Assembly: GCF_014302995.1 (NCBI RefSeq)
Contig: NZ_CP060295.1
Span: forward strand, 7,059,501 to 7,123,500
DNA from: Variovorax sp. PAMC26660
Lineage (GTDB): Bacteria > Pseudomonadota > Gammaproteobacteria > Burkholderiales > Burkholderiaceae_C
DNA length: 64,000 bases
Direction: 5' to 3'
The position numbers and the translations under genes were made by a program. This document shows positions 1 through 9,223 of this stretch, in pieces. Under the pieces are notes generated by a model, which saw nothing but the letters and a program-made list of their open reading frames with translations, had not been told where the DNA came from and ran no database searches. Positions within the stretch are counted from its first letter, which is position 1, and each line of letters opens with the position of its first letter.

Positions 1-71
1 ACGCGATCGCGTTCATCGACGAGCTGGAAAAGCCGGCGCACTCGCGCCAGCGCTACACAATCGGGTACTGA
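1..71 (+). CDS. C-terminal end of an unidentified protein (partial)
   Basis: An open frame enters from the left edge (codons in phase from base 3) and stops with TGA at 69-71. It encodes about 22 residues, ending in Arg-Tyr-Thr-Ile-Gly-Tyr. A strong hairpin terminator follows within 15 bases, which supports this being the true end of a gene. Too little is present to name the family. Confidence 0.5.
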   Translation, partial: AIAFIDELEKPAHSRQRYTIGY

Positions 72-84
72 TCGCCCGGCAACG

Positions 85-111
85 AAAAAGGACCCTCGCG
101 GGTCCTTTTTT
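85..111. terminator. Bidirectional intrinsic terminator
   Basis: A perfect stem (AAAAAGGACCC paired with GGGTCCTTTTT, loop TCGC) has an A-run on one side and a T-run on the other. It sits between two convergent genes, the partial gene at the left edge and fumC, so it can end both transcripts. Confidence 0.9.
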
Positions 112-125
112 CATGGGTGATCGAC

Positions 126-1523
126 TCAGCGGCCGGTCATGTTCTCCGGCACCACCCACTGGTCGAACTGCTCGGCCGTCAGGTGGCCCGAAGCAATCGC
201 CGCTTCACGCAGGCTCGTGCCTTCCTTGTGTGCCTTCTTCGCGATGTAGGCCGATTTGTCGTAGCCGATGTGCGTGTTCAGCGCCGTCACCAGCATCAGC
301 GAACGCTGCACCAGCTCGGTGATGCGCTCGCGGTTCGGCTCGATGCCCACGGCGCAGTGGTCGTTGAAGCTCACCATGCCGTCGGCCAGCAGGCGCACGC
401 TCTGCAGGAAGTTGTGCGCCACCATCGGACGGAACACGTTCAGCTCGAAGTTGCCCGAGGCGCCGCCGATGTTGATGGCGACGTCGTTGCCGAACACCTG
501 CGCGGCCAGCATCGTGACGGCTTCGCTCTGGGTCGGGTTGACCTTGCCCGGCATGATCGACGAACCGGGTTCGTTCTCGGGAATGCTCAGTTCGCCGATG
601 CCGCTGCGCGGGCCGCTCGCGAGCCAGCGCACGTCGTTGGCGATCTTGTTCATGCTGGCTGCCAGCGTCTTCAGCGCGCCGTGAGCATGCACCAGCGCAT
701 CGACGCTGGCCATGGCTTCGAACTTGTTCGGCGCGGTGATGAAAGGCAGGCCCGTGAGCTTTGCCAGTTCGGCCGCCACCTGCTCGGCGTAGCCCTTGGG
801 CGCATTGAGGCCGGTGCCGACGGCCGTGCCGCCCAGTGCCAGTTCGCTCAGGTGCGGCAGCGCCGCACGCACATGCGCTTCGCCATGCGCCAGTTGCGCC
901 ACATAGCCCGAGAACTCCTGGCCCAGCGTGAGGGGCGTGGCGTCCTGCAGGTGGGTACGGCCGATCTTCACGATGTCGGCGAAGTCCTTGGCCTTCTTGT
1001 CGAGCGTGCCGCGCAGCTTGGCAATGGCAGGCAGCAGCTTGTGCGTGATGGCCTCGACGGCGGCCACGTGCATGGCGGTGGGGAACACGTCGTTGCTCGA
1101 CTGGCTGCGGTTGACGTCGTCGTTCGGGTGCACCAGGCGCCCTTCGCCACGTTCACCGCCAAGGATTTCGCTCGCGCGGTTGGCCAGCACCTCGTTGACG
1201 TTCATGTTGGTTTGCGTGCCCGAGCCGGTCTGCCACACCACCAGCGGGAACTCGCCCGGGTGCTTGCCGGCGATGACTTCATCGGCCGCGGCCACGATGG
1301 CGTGGGTCTTCTTTTCGTCCTGCAGGCCCAGCGCGTGGTTGACCACGGCCGATGCACGCTTGACCTGCGCCAGCGCCTTGATGATCTCGCGCGGCTGCTG
1401 CTCGCCGGAGATGTCGAAGTTCTGCAGCGAGCGCTGCGTTTGCGCGCCCCACAGCTTGTCGGCCGGCACATCGATCGGGCCAAAGGTGTCGCGCTCGGCA
1501 CGGGTCTTGGGGGAAGTCGTCAT
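126..1523 (-). CDS. fumC: Class II fumarate hydratase
   Basis: Iron-independent fumarase interconverting fumarate and L-malate in the TCA cycle; cytosolic homotetramer of the fumarase/aspartase superfamily. The 465 residues match the family length. The superfamily signature [11 protein letters not shown] is at 320-330, with the catalytic-loop serine next to it. The conserved GRTHLQDA with the active-site histidine is near 189-195, and the substrate-binding SSNDVFPTA is near 142-150. The start has GGAG about ten bases upstream. It is transcribed alone, ending at a shared terminator. A class I iron-sulfur fumarase lies 4.5 kb away, so the cell has two unrelated enzymes for the same step. Confidence 0.97.
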   Translation of the reverse strand: MTTSPKTRAERDTFGPIDVPADKLWGAQTQRSLQNFDISGEQQPREIIKALAQVKRASAVVNHALGLQDEKKTHAIVAAADEVIAGKHPGEFPLVVWQTGSGTQTNMNVNEVLANRASEILGGERGEGRLVHPNDDVNRSQSSNDVFPTAMHVAAVEAITHKLLPAIAKLRGTLDKKAKDFADIVKIGRTHLQDATPLTLGQEFSGYVAQLAHGEAHVRAALPHLSELALGGTAVGTGLNAPKGYAEQVAAELAKLTGLPFITAPNKFEAMASVDALVHAHGALKTLAASMNKIANDVRWLASGPRSGIGELSIPENEPGSSIMPGKVNPTQSEAVTMLAAQVFGNDVAINIGGASGNFELNVFRPMVAHNFLQSVRLLADGMVSFNDHCAVGIEPNRERITELVQRSLMLVTALNTHIGYDKSAYIAKKAHKEGTSLREAAIASGHLTAEQFDQWVVPENMTGR

Positions 1524-1654
1524 GAGAAAAGCTCCGCAGTCTTGGAAAAAGCGCGCCCGCTCGCCGGGCGCGATGCCGAGTATCGCCCGATAGGAACGGC
1601 TCTCATCTGACGTGGGCTTTGCGTCGCGGCTGACATCACCTTACGCCTCCCAGG

Positions 1655-1684
1655 TTGACAGCCGTCATGCCAAAAAGTTATGAT
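1655..1684 (+). promoter_or_regulatory. Sigma-70 promoter for the betaine transport operon
   Basis: Consensus -35 TTGACA at 1655-1660, 18-base spacer, then -10 TATGAT at 1679-1684. It is the best housekeeping promoter match noticed in the window. The start point would be near 1691, far upstream of proV, so the leader is long. Confidence 0.7.
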
Positions 1685-1699
1685 CAAAGGCTTCCGAGG

Positions 1700-1730
1700 A
1701 CCTATAAGTCATGTTGATGACGTTGTAGGT
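1700..1730 (+). promoter_or_regulatory. Imperfect inverted repeat just downstream of the promoter
   Basis: ACCTA (1700-1704) and GTCAT (1708-1712) are mirrored by ATGAC (1717-1721) and TAGGT (1726-1730) around a GTTG centre. It begins about ten bases after the predicted transcription start. It could be a repressor operator or an RNA hairpin; no regulator gene is adjacent. Confidence 0.4.
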
Positions 1731-2078
1731 CTCACCTGCACTACTCGCGGATCTTGAATCCCGTCGCGGTGTCAGGTTCATCCGCCGGGCCCAGCCCGGC
1801 AAAACCGGCCGGATTTTTCCGGCCCCATTGCCACGTCACGCTCTTCCAGGCGGCGCCCCTCGACCAGGCCCGTCGCTCTGCGAACGAAGCATCCGGCGGG
1901 CACTGGTTTCGTCGCCATGTCGTCTTCAGTGCCTGTCGGCAGCCTTTGCGGCTCGCCGGGCCATTGCACGCGCATTCATCACGCGCTCTGTTCGGGCAGC
2001 CCCATCGGCTGATGGCGTGGCCGTTGCCGCCCTTCGGGGCGGTGCTGTGTCCACCCTCACACAAGGAGCCCCCTGCGT

Positions 2079-3335
2079 ATGGCCAAAGGAATTCTCATCG
2101 ACCACGTCTTCAAGGTTTTCGGCGACGAGCCGGAGCAAGCCCTGGAACTGGTCCGGCAAGGTTTTTCCAAGAAGGAGATCCTGGCGCGCACGGGCCAGTC
2201 GATCGGCGTGTTCGACGCCACCTTCGAGATCCAGGCCGGAGAAATCTTCGTCATCATGGGTCTGTCGGGCTCCGGCAAGTCGACGCTGGTGCGCCTGCTG
2301 AACCGACTGATCGAGCCGACTGCCGGGCGCATCGTGATCGACGGTGCGGACATCAACGAGCACTCCGATGCCAAGCTGCGCGCGCTGCGCCGCAAGGACA
2401 TCAGCATGGTGTTCCAGTCCTTCGCGCTGATGCCGCACATGACGGTGCGCGAGAACACCGCCTTCGGCCTCGACCTCTCCGGTACCGGCAAGAAAGAGCG
2501 CCTTGCGCAGGCCGACCTGGCGCTGGCGCAAGTCGGGCTGGCGGGCTGGGGCGACAGCTATCCCGACGAGCTGTCGGGCGGCATGCAGCAGCGCGTGGGA
2601 CTGGCGCGGGCGCTGGCGTCCGATCCGTCGATCCTGCTGATGGACGAGGCCTTCTCGGCGCTCGATCCGATCATCCGCACCGAAATGCAATCGGAGCTGC
2701 TGCGGCTGCAGCAGGAGCAGCGCCGCACCATCGTCTTCATCTCGCACGACCTGGACGAAGCCATGCGCATCGGCGACCGCATCGCGATCATGAAAGACGG
2801 ACAGGTGATCCAGGTCGGCACACCCGACGAGATCCTGCGCAGCCCGGCCGACGACTACGTGCGCAGCTTCGTGCGCGGCGTGGACGCAGCCGCCGTGTTC
2901 AAGGCGGCGGACATCGCGCGCAAGTCGCTCACGGTGGTGTGCGAGCACCCCGAGCGCGGTGCGCGCGCGGCGCTCAAGGTGCTGGAAGACCAGGACCGTG
3001 ACTACGCCTATGTGACGAGCCCGACCAAGCGCTACCTGGGCACCGTGTCCGCCGACACGCTGCGTTCGGCGCTCGACGGGCACTCGGGCCCGCTGGGCCT
3101 GCGCCATGCGTTCCTGAACGACCTTGGCGTGATCGAAGCCGACGCGCCCGTGGCCGGCCTGATCGGCCAGGTGGGTCAGGCGCCTTGCGCGATGCCGGTG
3201 GTGGCAAGCGACGGCCGCTTCTGTGGCGCGATCAGCAAGACGACGCTGCTGAAGTTTCTCGACCGCGACACGCCGCCGATCGACCCGGCGCACCAGCCCC
3301 AGCAACCCGCGCCCGCCACTGCGGCCGTGGCCTGA
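2079..3335 (+). CDS. proV: Glycine betaine/proline ABC transporter, ATP-binding subunit
   Basis: Cytoplasmic ATPase that powers osmoprotectant (quaternary amine/proline) import. Its 418 residues suit ProV/OpuAA. Walker A GLSGSGKST is at 61-69, the ABC signature LSGGMQ at 165-170 and Walker B ILLMDE at 185-190. The family-typical N-terminal stretch (ALELVRQG) precedes the P-loop, and the C-terminal third (about 285-395) is the expected position of the tandem CBS domains that sense ionic strength. AAGGAG lies ten bases before ATG. First gene of a three-gene operon with the permease and the binding protein. Exact substrate (betaine, choline, carnitine) cannot be told from sequence. Confidence 0.93.
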   Translation: MAKGILIDHVFKVFGDEPEQALELVRQGFSKKEILARTGQSIGVFDATFEIQAGEIFVIMGLSGSGKSTLVRLLNRLIEPTAGRIVIDGADINEHSDAKLRALRRKDISMVFQSFALMPHMTVRENTAFGLDLSGTGKKERLAQADLALAQVGLAGWGDSYPDELSGGMQQRVGLARALASDPSILLMDEAFSALDPIIRTEMQSELLRLQQEQRRTIVFISHDLDEAMRIGDRIAIMKDGQVIQVGTPDEILRSPADDYVRSFVRGVDAAAVFKAADIARKSLTVVCEHPERGARAALKVLEDQDRDYAYVTSPTKRYLGTVSADTLRSALDGHSGPLGLRHAFLNDLGVIEADAPVAGLIGQVGQAPCAMPVVASDGRFCGAISKTTLLKFLDRDTPPIDPAHQPQQPAPATAAVA

Positions 3336-3356
3336 CCGACTTCGAAGGACCTCTTG

Positions 3357-4529
3357 ATGAACGACACCGCACTGCCTTCCGAATTCACGCCGCTGAACGA
3401 CGCCGCCACGGCCTTGCCGCCGCAAGCGCCGGCGCCCATCGATCCATGGGAGGCCCTGTCCGCGGCGCCCGACACGTCGGCGACCAGCGCCTGGCTCGAC
3501 GCCCCCGTGAACGCGGCGCACCAGTTGGCCGGATCGGCCGACGCAACCACCAGCGGCTTCCAACTGCATCGCCTGTGGGACGGCTCCCTGCCCGTCGAGT
3601 CCTGGATCAACCAGGGCCTGGGCTGGGTGGTCGAACACTTCCGCCCCTTTTTCCAGACCGTGCGCCTGCCCATCGACAGCACGCTGAACTGGGTGCAGAG
3701 CCTGCTGACCGGACTGCCCACGCTGGCCATGATCGCGCTGATCGGCCTGCTGGCCTGGCAGTTCGCCGGCCGTGCGCTGGCCATCGGCACCTCGGTCGCG
3801 CTGCTGCTGGTGGCCATGCTGGGCATCTGGCCTGAAGCCATGGTCACGCTGTCGCTGGTATTGACCTCGCTGGTGTTTTGCATGGTCATCGGCCTGCCGC
3901 TCGGTGTGCTGCTGGCCAGCAGCGATCGGGCCCAGCGCCTGATGCGCCCGGTGCTCGACGCGATGCAGACCACGCCCGCCTTCGTCTACCTCGTGCCGGT
4001 GGTCATGCTGTTCGGCATCGGCAACGTGCCGGGCGTGATCGTGACGATCATCTTCGCGCTGGCCCCGCTGGTGCGCCTGACCAACCTCGGCCTGCGCCAG
4101 GTGCGGCCCGACCTGATCGAGGCGGCGCGCGCCTACGGCGCCTCGCCCTGGCAGATGCTCGTGAAGGTAAAGCTACCGCTGGCCATGCCGTCCATCATGG
4201 CCGGCATCAACCAGGCGCTGATGCTGTCGCTGTCGATGGTGGTGATCGCCTCGATGATCGCCGTGGGCGGCCTGGGCCAGATGGTGCTGCGCGGCATCGG
4301 CCGGCTCGACATGGGCCTGGCCACCGTGGGCGGCCTGGGCATCGTGCTGCTGGCGATCTCGCTCGACCGGCTCACTCAGGCGATGGGCAAGTCGCGCCGC
4401 AGCGCCGGGCGCCGCTGGTGGCACACCGGCCCGGCCGGCTTTGCGCTGCGCCTGCTGCAGCGCCTGGTGGGCACGCCTTCGCGCCAGGTGAACGAGCCCG
4501 CTCCCGCCCTGTCCACGCAAGCGCAATGA
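3357..4529 (+). CDS. proW: Glycine betaine/proline ABC transporter, permease
   Basis: Inner-membrane channel of the ProVWX-type importer, 390 residues. A long hydrophilic, Ala/Pro-rich N-terminal arm (about 1-110) precedes the membrane segments, as in ProW. The EAA loop that docks the ATPase ([20 protein letters not shown]) is at about 255-274. I chose the ATG at 3357; an in-frame TTG lies directly before it, and GAAGGA is at the right distance. It starts about 20 bases after proV and is followed closely by proX. Confidence 0.92.
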   Translation: MNDTALPSEFTPLNDAATALPPQAPAPIDPWEALSAAPDTSATSAWLDAPVNAAHQLAGSADATTSGFQLHRLWDGSLPVESWINQGLGWVVEHFRPFFQTVRLPIDSTLNWVQSLLTGLPTLAMIALIGLLAWQFAGRALAIGTSVALLLVAMLGIWPEAMVTLSLVLTSLVFCMVIGLPLGVLLASSDRAQRLMRPVLDAMQTTPAFVYLVPVVMLFGIGNVPGVIVTIIFALAPLVRLTNLGLRQVRPDLIEAARAYGASPWQMLVKVKLPLAMPSIMAGINQALMLSLSMVVIASMIAVGGLGQMVLRGIGRLDMGLATVGGLGIVLLAISLDRLTQAMGKSRRSAGRRWWHTGPAGFALRLLQRLVGTPSRQVNEPAPALSTQAQ

Positions 4530-4552
4530 ACGGCGACGAAGGAATCCAACGC

Positions 4553-5563
4553 ATGAAGAAAACCAGTCTCATCGCACGCAGCCTGCTGGCCCTTGGCTTC
4601 GTCGCTTTCGGCATCGCCGCGCAGGCCGGCAGCGAGTTGCCCGGCAAGGGCGTCACCGTGCTGCCGTTGAAGAGTTCGCTCGCCGAGGAGGCGTTCCAGA
4701 CGCTGCTCGTGATGCGCGCGCTCGAAAAGCTCGGCTACACCGTCGAGCCCATGAAAGACCTCGAGCCCGCCACCGAGCACCTGGCGATCGCCAACGGGGA
4801 CGCCACCTTCATGGCCAACCACTGGAGCCTGCTGCACGCCGACTTCTACAAGAACAGCGGCGGCGACGCCAAGCTGTCGCGCAAGGGTGTGTATTCAGAA
4901 GGCGCCGTGCAGGGCTACCTGATCGACCGGAAGACAGCCGAGCAATACAACATCACCAGCATCGCGCAGCTGAAGGACCCGGCCATCGCGAAGCTGTTCG
5001 ATGCCGATGGCGACGGCAAGGCCGACCTGACGGGCTGCAACCCCGGCTGGGGCTGCGAGCTGGCCATCGAGAACCACCTGACGGCCTACCAGTTGCGCGA
5101 CACCGTCACGCACAAGCAGGGCAGCTATGCCGCGCTGATGGCCGACACGATTGCCCGCTTCAAGCAGGACAAGCCGATCCTCTACTACACGTGGACGCCG
5201 TACTGGGTCAGCGCCGTGCTGCGGCCGGGTGCGGACGTGGTGTGGCTGCAGGTGCCGTTCTCGTCGTCGCAGGGTGATGGCGGCAATGTCGACACGCAGT
5301 TGCCGAACGGCAAGAACTACGGCTTCCAGGCCAACAAGGAACAGATCGTCGCCAACAAGGCCTTCGTCGAGAAGAACCCGGCGGCGGGCAAGCTGTTCGA
5401 GGTGATGACGCTGCCGATCAGCGACATCAACGCCCAGAACCTGCGCATGAGCCAGGGCGCGAACACGCAGCAGGATGTGGAGCGCCACACGGACGGCTGG
5501 ATTCGGGTGCATCAGGCGCTGTTCGATGGCTGGGTCGCAGAGGCTCGGGCTGCTGCTCGCTAG
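4553..5563 (+). CDS. proX: Glycine betaine-binding periplasmic protein
   Basis: Periplasmic receptor of the ProVWX-type importer (336 residues). An N-terminal signal peptide (about 1-24, ending AQA) precedes the mature start GSELPGKGV. The mature protein carries the ProX landmarks [13 protein letters not shown] and [10 protein letters not shown] (a cysteine pair likely forming a disulfide), plus the tryptophan-containing YYTWTPYW segment used for cation-pi binding of quaternary amines. The open frame runs far upstream inside proW; ATG 4553, preceded by GAAGGAA, is the start giving a proper signal peptide. Last gene of the operon; a palindromic repeat region follows. Confidence 0.93.
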   Translation: MKKTSLIARSLLALGFVAFGIAAQAGSELPGKGVTVLPLKSSLAEEAFQTLLVMRALEKLGYTVEPMKDLEPATEHLAIANGDATFMANHWSLLHADFYKNSGGDAKLSRKGVYSEGAVQGYLIDRKTAEQYNITSIAQLKDPAIAKLFDADGDGKADLTGCNPGWGCELAIENHLTAYQLRDTVTHKQGSYAALMADTIARFKQDKPILYYTWTPYWVSAVLRPGADVVWLQVPFSSSQGDGGNVDTQLPNGKNYGFQANKEQIVANKAFVEKNPAAGKLFEVMTLPISDINAQNLRMSQGANTQQDVERHTDGWIRVHQALFDGWVAEARAAAR

Positions 5564-5631
5564 CCTGGGTTCGCCTTGTGTCGGCGTGATGAGGGAGGCG
5601 CTGCTGTTCAGGGCGTCGCACACGCCGACAC

Positions 5632-5829
5632 GGTGCTCTTTTTCGCGAATGTCCCCCGCTTCGCTCCTCCTTTATTTAGCTAAAAAGAGCCCCGTATCGA
5701 CGTGAGCGCTCAGAGCGGTCGTTGATCGGCCGCAAACGCAGAGCCTGTCCAGGTGCGAATGACGCCAGGTGCTCCCCGCAGCGAAATAAAGGAGGAGCGA
5801 AGCGGGGGACATTCGCGGAGGGGAGCACC
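5632..5829. repeat. Large palindromic intergenic repeat
   Basis: A perfect 34-bp inverted repeat has arms at 5644-5677 and 5784-5817 (each containing GGAGGAGCGAAGCGGGGGAC or its complement), separated by 106 bases. It extends outward to GGTGCTC/GAGCACC (5632-5638 and 5823-5829). It lies between proX and the class I fumarase gene and looks like a mobile REP/MITE-type element rather than a plain terminator. Confidence 0.75.
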
Positions 5830-5844
5830 TGGTGTCATTCGCAC
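5753..5844. repeat. Second, overlapping inverted repeat
   Basis: A 24-bp arm at 5753-5776 (GTGCGAATGACGCCAGGTGC then TCCC) is mirrored at 5821-5844 with one mismatch. It shares its right arm region with the larger repeat, so the right end can pair with either of two left partners. Nothing else is seen in 5564-5940 apart from these repeats. Confidence 0.7.
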
Positions 5845-5944
5845 GCGCCCCGAATGAACCCGCATTCAAGCCGCGCAGCCAGCCCAACCAATACCTGCAA
5901 TGGTCCCGACGAGATCAGGACAGACTGCAATAGACGGCGGCTGA

Positions 5945-5984
5945 GATAATCGGGGGGCGTTTCCCACTCCAATAAAAGCCCCCC
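5945..5984 (+). promoter_or_regulatory. Possible promoter -10 and start-proximal hairpin for class I fumarase
   Basis: GATAAT at 5945-5950 could be a -10 element, though the matching -35 is poor. A G/C hairpin follows at once: GGGGGGC (5952-5958) pairs with GCCCCCC (5978-5984), ending three bases before the ATG. There is no recognisable Shine-Dalgarno sequence, so the hairpin may restrict translation. Confidence 0.4.
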
Positions 5985-5987
5985 ACC

Positions 5988-7541
5988 ATGACGACCACGA
6001 TCCAGCAGGCCGACCTGATCGAATCGATCAGCGCTGCGCTGCAGTACATCAGCTACTACCACCCCACCGACTACATCGCCCACCTGGCTAAGGCCTACGA
6101 GCGCGAACAGAGCCCCGCTGCCAAGGACGCCATCGCGCAGATCCTCACCAACAGCAAGATGAGCGCCACGGGCCACCGCCCGATCTGCCAGGACACCGGC
6201 ATCGTCAACGTGTTCCTCAAGGTGGGCATGGACGTGCGCTGGGGCGGCTTCACCGGCAGCCTTGACGACGCCATCAACGAAGGCGTGCGCCGCGGCTACA
6301 ACCACCCCGACAACACGCTGCGCGCCTCGGTCGTGAGCGATCCGCAGTTCGACCGCAAGAACACCAAGGACAACACGCCCGCAGTGATCTTCACCGAGAT
6401 CGTTCCGGGCAACACCCTCGAAGTGACGGTCGCGGCCAAGGGCGGCGGCAGCGAGAACAAGAGCAAGCTGGTCATGCTGAACCCCGGCGACAGCGTGGTC
6501 GACTGGGTGCTCAAGACGGTGCCGACCATGGGGGCAGGATGGTGCCCGCCGGGCATGCTGGGCATCGGCATCGGCGGCACCGCCGAGAAGGCCGCGCTGA
6601 TGGCCAAGGAAAGCCTGATGGACGACCTCGACATGCACGAGCTGCAGGCCAAGAAGGCGTCGGGCGCAGAGCTGAGCAAGGTCGAAGCACTGCGCATCGA
6701 GCTGTACGAGAAGGTCAATGCCCTGGGCATCGGCGCGCAGGGCCTGGGTGGCCTCGCTACTGTGCTCGACATCAAGATCAAGATGTACCCGACGCACGCA
6801 GCCAGCAAGCCCGTCGCGATGATCCCCAACTGCGCGGCCACCCGCCATGCGCACTTCGTGATGGACGGCAGCGGCCCGGTCTACCTCGACCCGCCGTCGC
6901 TCGACCTCTGGCCCGACGTGAACTGGGCGCCGGACGAAAAGAAGAGCAAGCGCGTCGATCTGAACAAGCTCACGCCCGCCGAAGTGGCGAGCTGGAAACC
7001 GGGCGACACGATCCTGCTGAACGGCAAGATGCTCACCGGCCGCGACGCCGCACACAAGCGCATCCAGGACATGCTGGCCAAGGGCGAGAAGCTGCCCGTG
7101 GACTTCACCAACCGCGTCATCTACTACGTCGGCCCGGTCGATCCGGTGGGCGACGAAGCCGTGGGCCCCGCCGGCCCGACCACCGCCACGCGCATGGACG
7201 GCTTCACCGAGATGATGCTGGCGCAAACCGGCCTGATCGCGATGATCGGCAAGGCCGAGCGCGGCCCGGTCGCCATCGAGGCCATCAAGAAGCACAAGAG
7301 CGCCTACCTCATGGCCGTAGGCGGCGCCGCCTACCTCGTGAGCAAGGCCATCAAGACGGCCAAGGTCGTGGGCTTCGCAGACCTCGGCATGGAAGCCATC
7401 TACGAATTCGACGTGGTCGACATGCCCGTGACGGTGGCGGTCGATGCGGGCGGCACCAGCGCGCACATCACCGGCCCGGCCGAGTGGCAAAAGCGCATTG
7501 CCAGCGGCGAGTTCAAGACCATCATGATGGAAGAGGCCTGA
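5988..7541 (+). CDS. fumA: Class I (iron-sulfur) fumarate hydratase
   Basis: Oxygen-sensitive [4Fe-4S] fumarase, 517 residues, with the alpha-type domain first and the beta-type (swivelling) domain from about residue 320. The cluster ligands fit the family: Cys67 (RPICQDTG), Cys186 (GWCPPGM) and Cys282 (PNCAATRH). The 67-to-186 spacing of 119 equals that of E. coli FumA and Leishmania fumarase. It belongs to the same fold as TtdAB tartrate dehydratase, but the fused form favours fumarase. Followed 46 bases later by murI. No convincing ribosome binding site; a hairpin sits against the start codon. Confidence 0.93.
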   Translation: MTTTIQQADLIESISAALQYISYYHPTDYIAHLAKAYEREQSPAAKDAIAQILTNSKMSATGHRPICQDTGIVNVFLKVGMDVRWGGFTGSLDDAINEGVRRGYNHPDNTLRASVVSDPQFDRKNTKDNTPAVIFTEIVPGNTLEVTVAAKGGGSENKSKLVMLNPGDSVVDWVLKTVPTMGAGWCPPGMLGIGIGGTAEKAALMAKESLMDDLDMHELQAKKASGAELSKVEALRIELYEKVNALGIGAQGLGGLATVLDIKIKMYPTHAASKPVAMIPNCAATRHAHFVMDGSGPVYLDPPSLDLWPDVNWAPDEKKSKRVDLNKLTPAEVASWKPGDTILLNGKMLTGRDAAHKRIQDMLAKGEKLPVDFTNRVIYYVGPVDPVGDEAVGPAGPTTATRMDGFTEMMLAQTGLIAMIGKAERGPVAIEAIKKHKSAYLMAVGGAAYLVSKAIKTAKVVGFADLGMEAIYEFDVVDMPVTVAVDAGGTSAHITGPAEWQKRIASGEFKTIMMEEA

Positions 7542-7587
7542 TGCGCGCTGCCTGCCCATCCGCAATGCGCGGCACGAAGGTCTTCTG

Positions 7588-8409
7588 ATGCTTCCGGTCG
7601 GCGTCTTCGACAGCGGTGTGGGTGGGCTCAGCGTGCAGGCGGCGCTGCGCGCCGAGTTGCCGCACGAGCATTTCGTCTATTTCGCCGACACGGCCTATGC
7701 GCCGTACGGCGAGCGCGGAGATGCGTATGTCATCGAGCGCTCGCGCAAGGTGATCGAGCACCTGGTGCGGGAACACCGCATCAAGGCGCTCGTGATCGCC
7801 TGCAACACGGCCACGACCGCGGCCATCCACCTGCTGCGGGCCGAGAACCCGGACTTGCCGATCGTGGGCCTGGAGCCCGCGCTCAAGCCGGCAGTGGCGA
7901 CCAGCCGCACGGGTCATATCTCGGTGATGGCGACGCGGGGCACGCTGGCCAGTGCCAAGTACGCAGCCCTGCGCGACTCTTTCGCCGGGTCGACCACCGT
8001 GCGCTCGGTGCCGTGCGATGGTCTCGTGAAGGCCATCGAGGGCATGGACTTCCCTTCGATCGCGGCGCTCTGCGCACGCTACATGGCGGCAGCCGGGCCT
8101 TTTGGCGAAGCGGCCGGCGAAGTCGATACGGTCGTGCTCGGCTGCACCCACTACCCGCTCGTCAAGGACGAGCTGCGTCGCCATGCACCGGCGGCGCTGC
8201 GCTTCATCGACACCGGCTTGCCGGTCGCGCAGCAGACGCGACGCCTGCTGACCTCGGCCGGCCGTCTTGCGGACGAAAGCGCAGGACCCCAAGGCAGCCT
8301 GCTGCTGCACAGCAGCAGCGATGTCGCCGTGCTCGAAGCAGCCGCCGCACGCTGGCTGCAAGCCCCCCCCACGCAGGGCTTCGCGTCATCTGCGGCCACC
8401 TCTGCCTGA
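7588..8409 (+). CDS. murI: Glutamate racemase
   Basis: Cofactor-independent cytosolic racemase making D-glutamate for peptidoglycan. Its 273 residues include FDSGVGG at 7-13 with the general-base aspartate, the first catalytic cysteine Cys72 in ACNTAT and the second Cys186 in GCTHYP, all in the expected places. It follows the fumarase gene closely and could be cotranscribed. The C-terminal 25 residues are Ala/Pro-rich and look like a lineage-specific tail. Confidence 0.95.
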   Translation: MLPVGVFDSGVGGLSVQAALRAELPHEHFVYFADTAYAPYGERGDAYVIERSRKVIEHLVREHRIKALVIACNTATTAAIHLLRAENPDLPIVGLEPALKPAVATSRTGHISVMATRGTLASAKYAALRDSFAGSTTVRSVPCDGLVKAIEGMDFPSIAALCARYMAAAGPFGEAAGEVDTVVLGCTHYPLVKDELRRHAPAALRFIDTGLPVAQQTRRLLTSAGRLADESAGPQGSLLLHSSSDVAVLEAAAARWLQAPPTQGFASSAATSA

Positions 8410-8422
8410 AACACCCTCGCTC

Positions 8423-9214
8423 ATGCGTCTCTTGCGCCCTGCCCTGCTCCTGCTGGGCCTCTTCACGGCCAGCCTGAGCCACGCCGCCTGCGAAAGCGGC
8501 CTGGCCGAGCGCATGCATGCCAAGCTCCATCCGAACCGCCCGCTCGACGAGCGCCTTGCCGCCTGCAAGATCTGGCCGGCTTTTCCGGGGCGCAGCATCG
8601 TCGTGCTGCCGCTGCCGCGCGAAACCACCGACACGGGCGCGAAGGTCTTCGACCTCGAACTGCTGCTGATCCAGCGGCCGGACAACGGCAATACCGAGCG
8701 CGACACGGTGATCGGGCGGCTCTTCCAGCCCGAGGCGCTCGACGAAGACGCCGTCACGTCGATCCAGGACATCCGCATCGACACCTCGCGCTATGTGCTG
8801 TCGACCGATGCGCGCGCCTTCGGCCTGCGCGTTCGCTACAAGGGCGGCAGCGCGTCGGCCAGCCCGCTGGCCAGCGAGACCGTGCGCCTGTACGTGCACC
8901 ATGCCAACAAGCTGCGGCAGGTGATGCAGGAGGTCGAACTCGATCACGACAGCGGGGGATGGGACGCGACCTGTACCGGTCACTTCGAGAAACTGCGGAC
9001 CATGCTGTCGGTCGGCAAGGCGACCAGCAACGGCTACGCCGATCTTCTGCTGTCGCGCACGCTCGTGCAGAGCCATGCGCAGGAGCAGGAGGATCAAAGT
9101 TGCGTGGAGAAGGCGCTGCCCGCCAAATTCAGCACGGTCACGCTGCGCTACGACGGCGAGCGCTTCCGTGTGCCCAAGTCGCTGCTGCAACAGCAGCAGC
9201 AACAAAAGAACTGA
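8423..9214 (+). CDS. Unidentified exported protein
   Basis: A 263-residue protein I do not recognise. ATG 8423 gives a clean signal peptide (about 1-23: leucine-rich core, cleavage after SHA before ACESG). The mature part has a few cysteines (after the cleavage site, in LAACKIW, DATCTGH and DQSCVEK) that could pair in the periplasm, and it ends in a polyglutamine run (six Gln) before Lys-Asn. It starts 13 bases after murI, so it is probably in that transcript, and it ends ten bases from a convergent gene. Confidence 0.7.
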   Translation: MRLLRPALLLLGLFTASLSHAACESGLAERMHAKLHPNRPLDERLAACKIWPAFPGRSIVVLPLPRETTDTGAKVFDLELLLIQRPDNGNTERDTVIGRLFQPEALDEDAVTSIQDIRIDTSRYVLSTDARAFGLRVRYKGGSASASPLASETVRLYVHHANKLRQVMQEVELDHDSGGWDATCTGHFEKLRTMLSVGKATSNGYADLLLSRTLVQSHAQEQEDQSCVEKALPAKFSTVTLRYDGERFRVPKSLLQQQQQQKN

Positions 9215-9223
9215 CCAGCCGGC

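Larger units (their letters stand above)
1524..2078. other. 555-base divergent intergenic region, fumC / proV
   Basis: I see no convincing gene here; the open frames on either strand have atypical composition and no ribosome binding site. It must hold the fumC promoter (minus strand) and the transport-operon promoter (plus strand). A near-consensus sigma-70 promoter at 1655-1684 points toward proV and implies a transcript leader of nearly 390 bases, with an inverted repeat at its start. A short CCGG-rich hairpin lies around 1795-1825. Confidence 0.6.

Noticed and set aside
1741..2064. A 107-codon minus-strand open frame in the fumC-proV gap
   Set aside because: Cys/Arg/Gly-rich, no ribosome binding site, and it runs through the promoter-proximal region; more likely non-coding leader.
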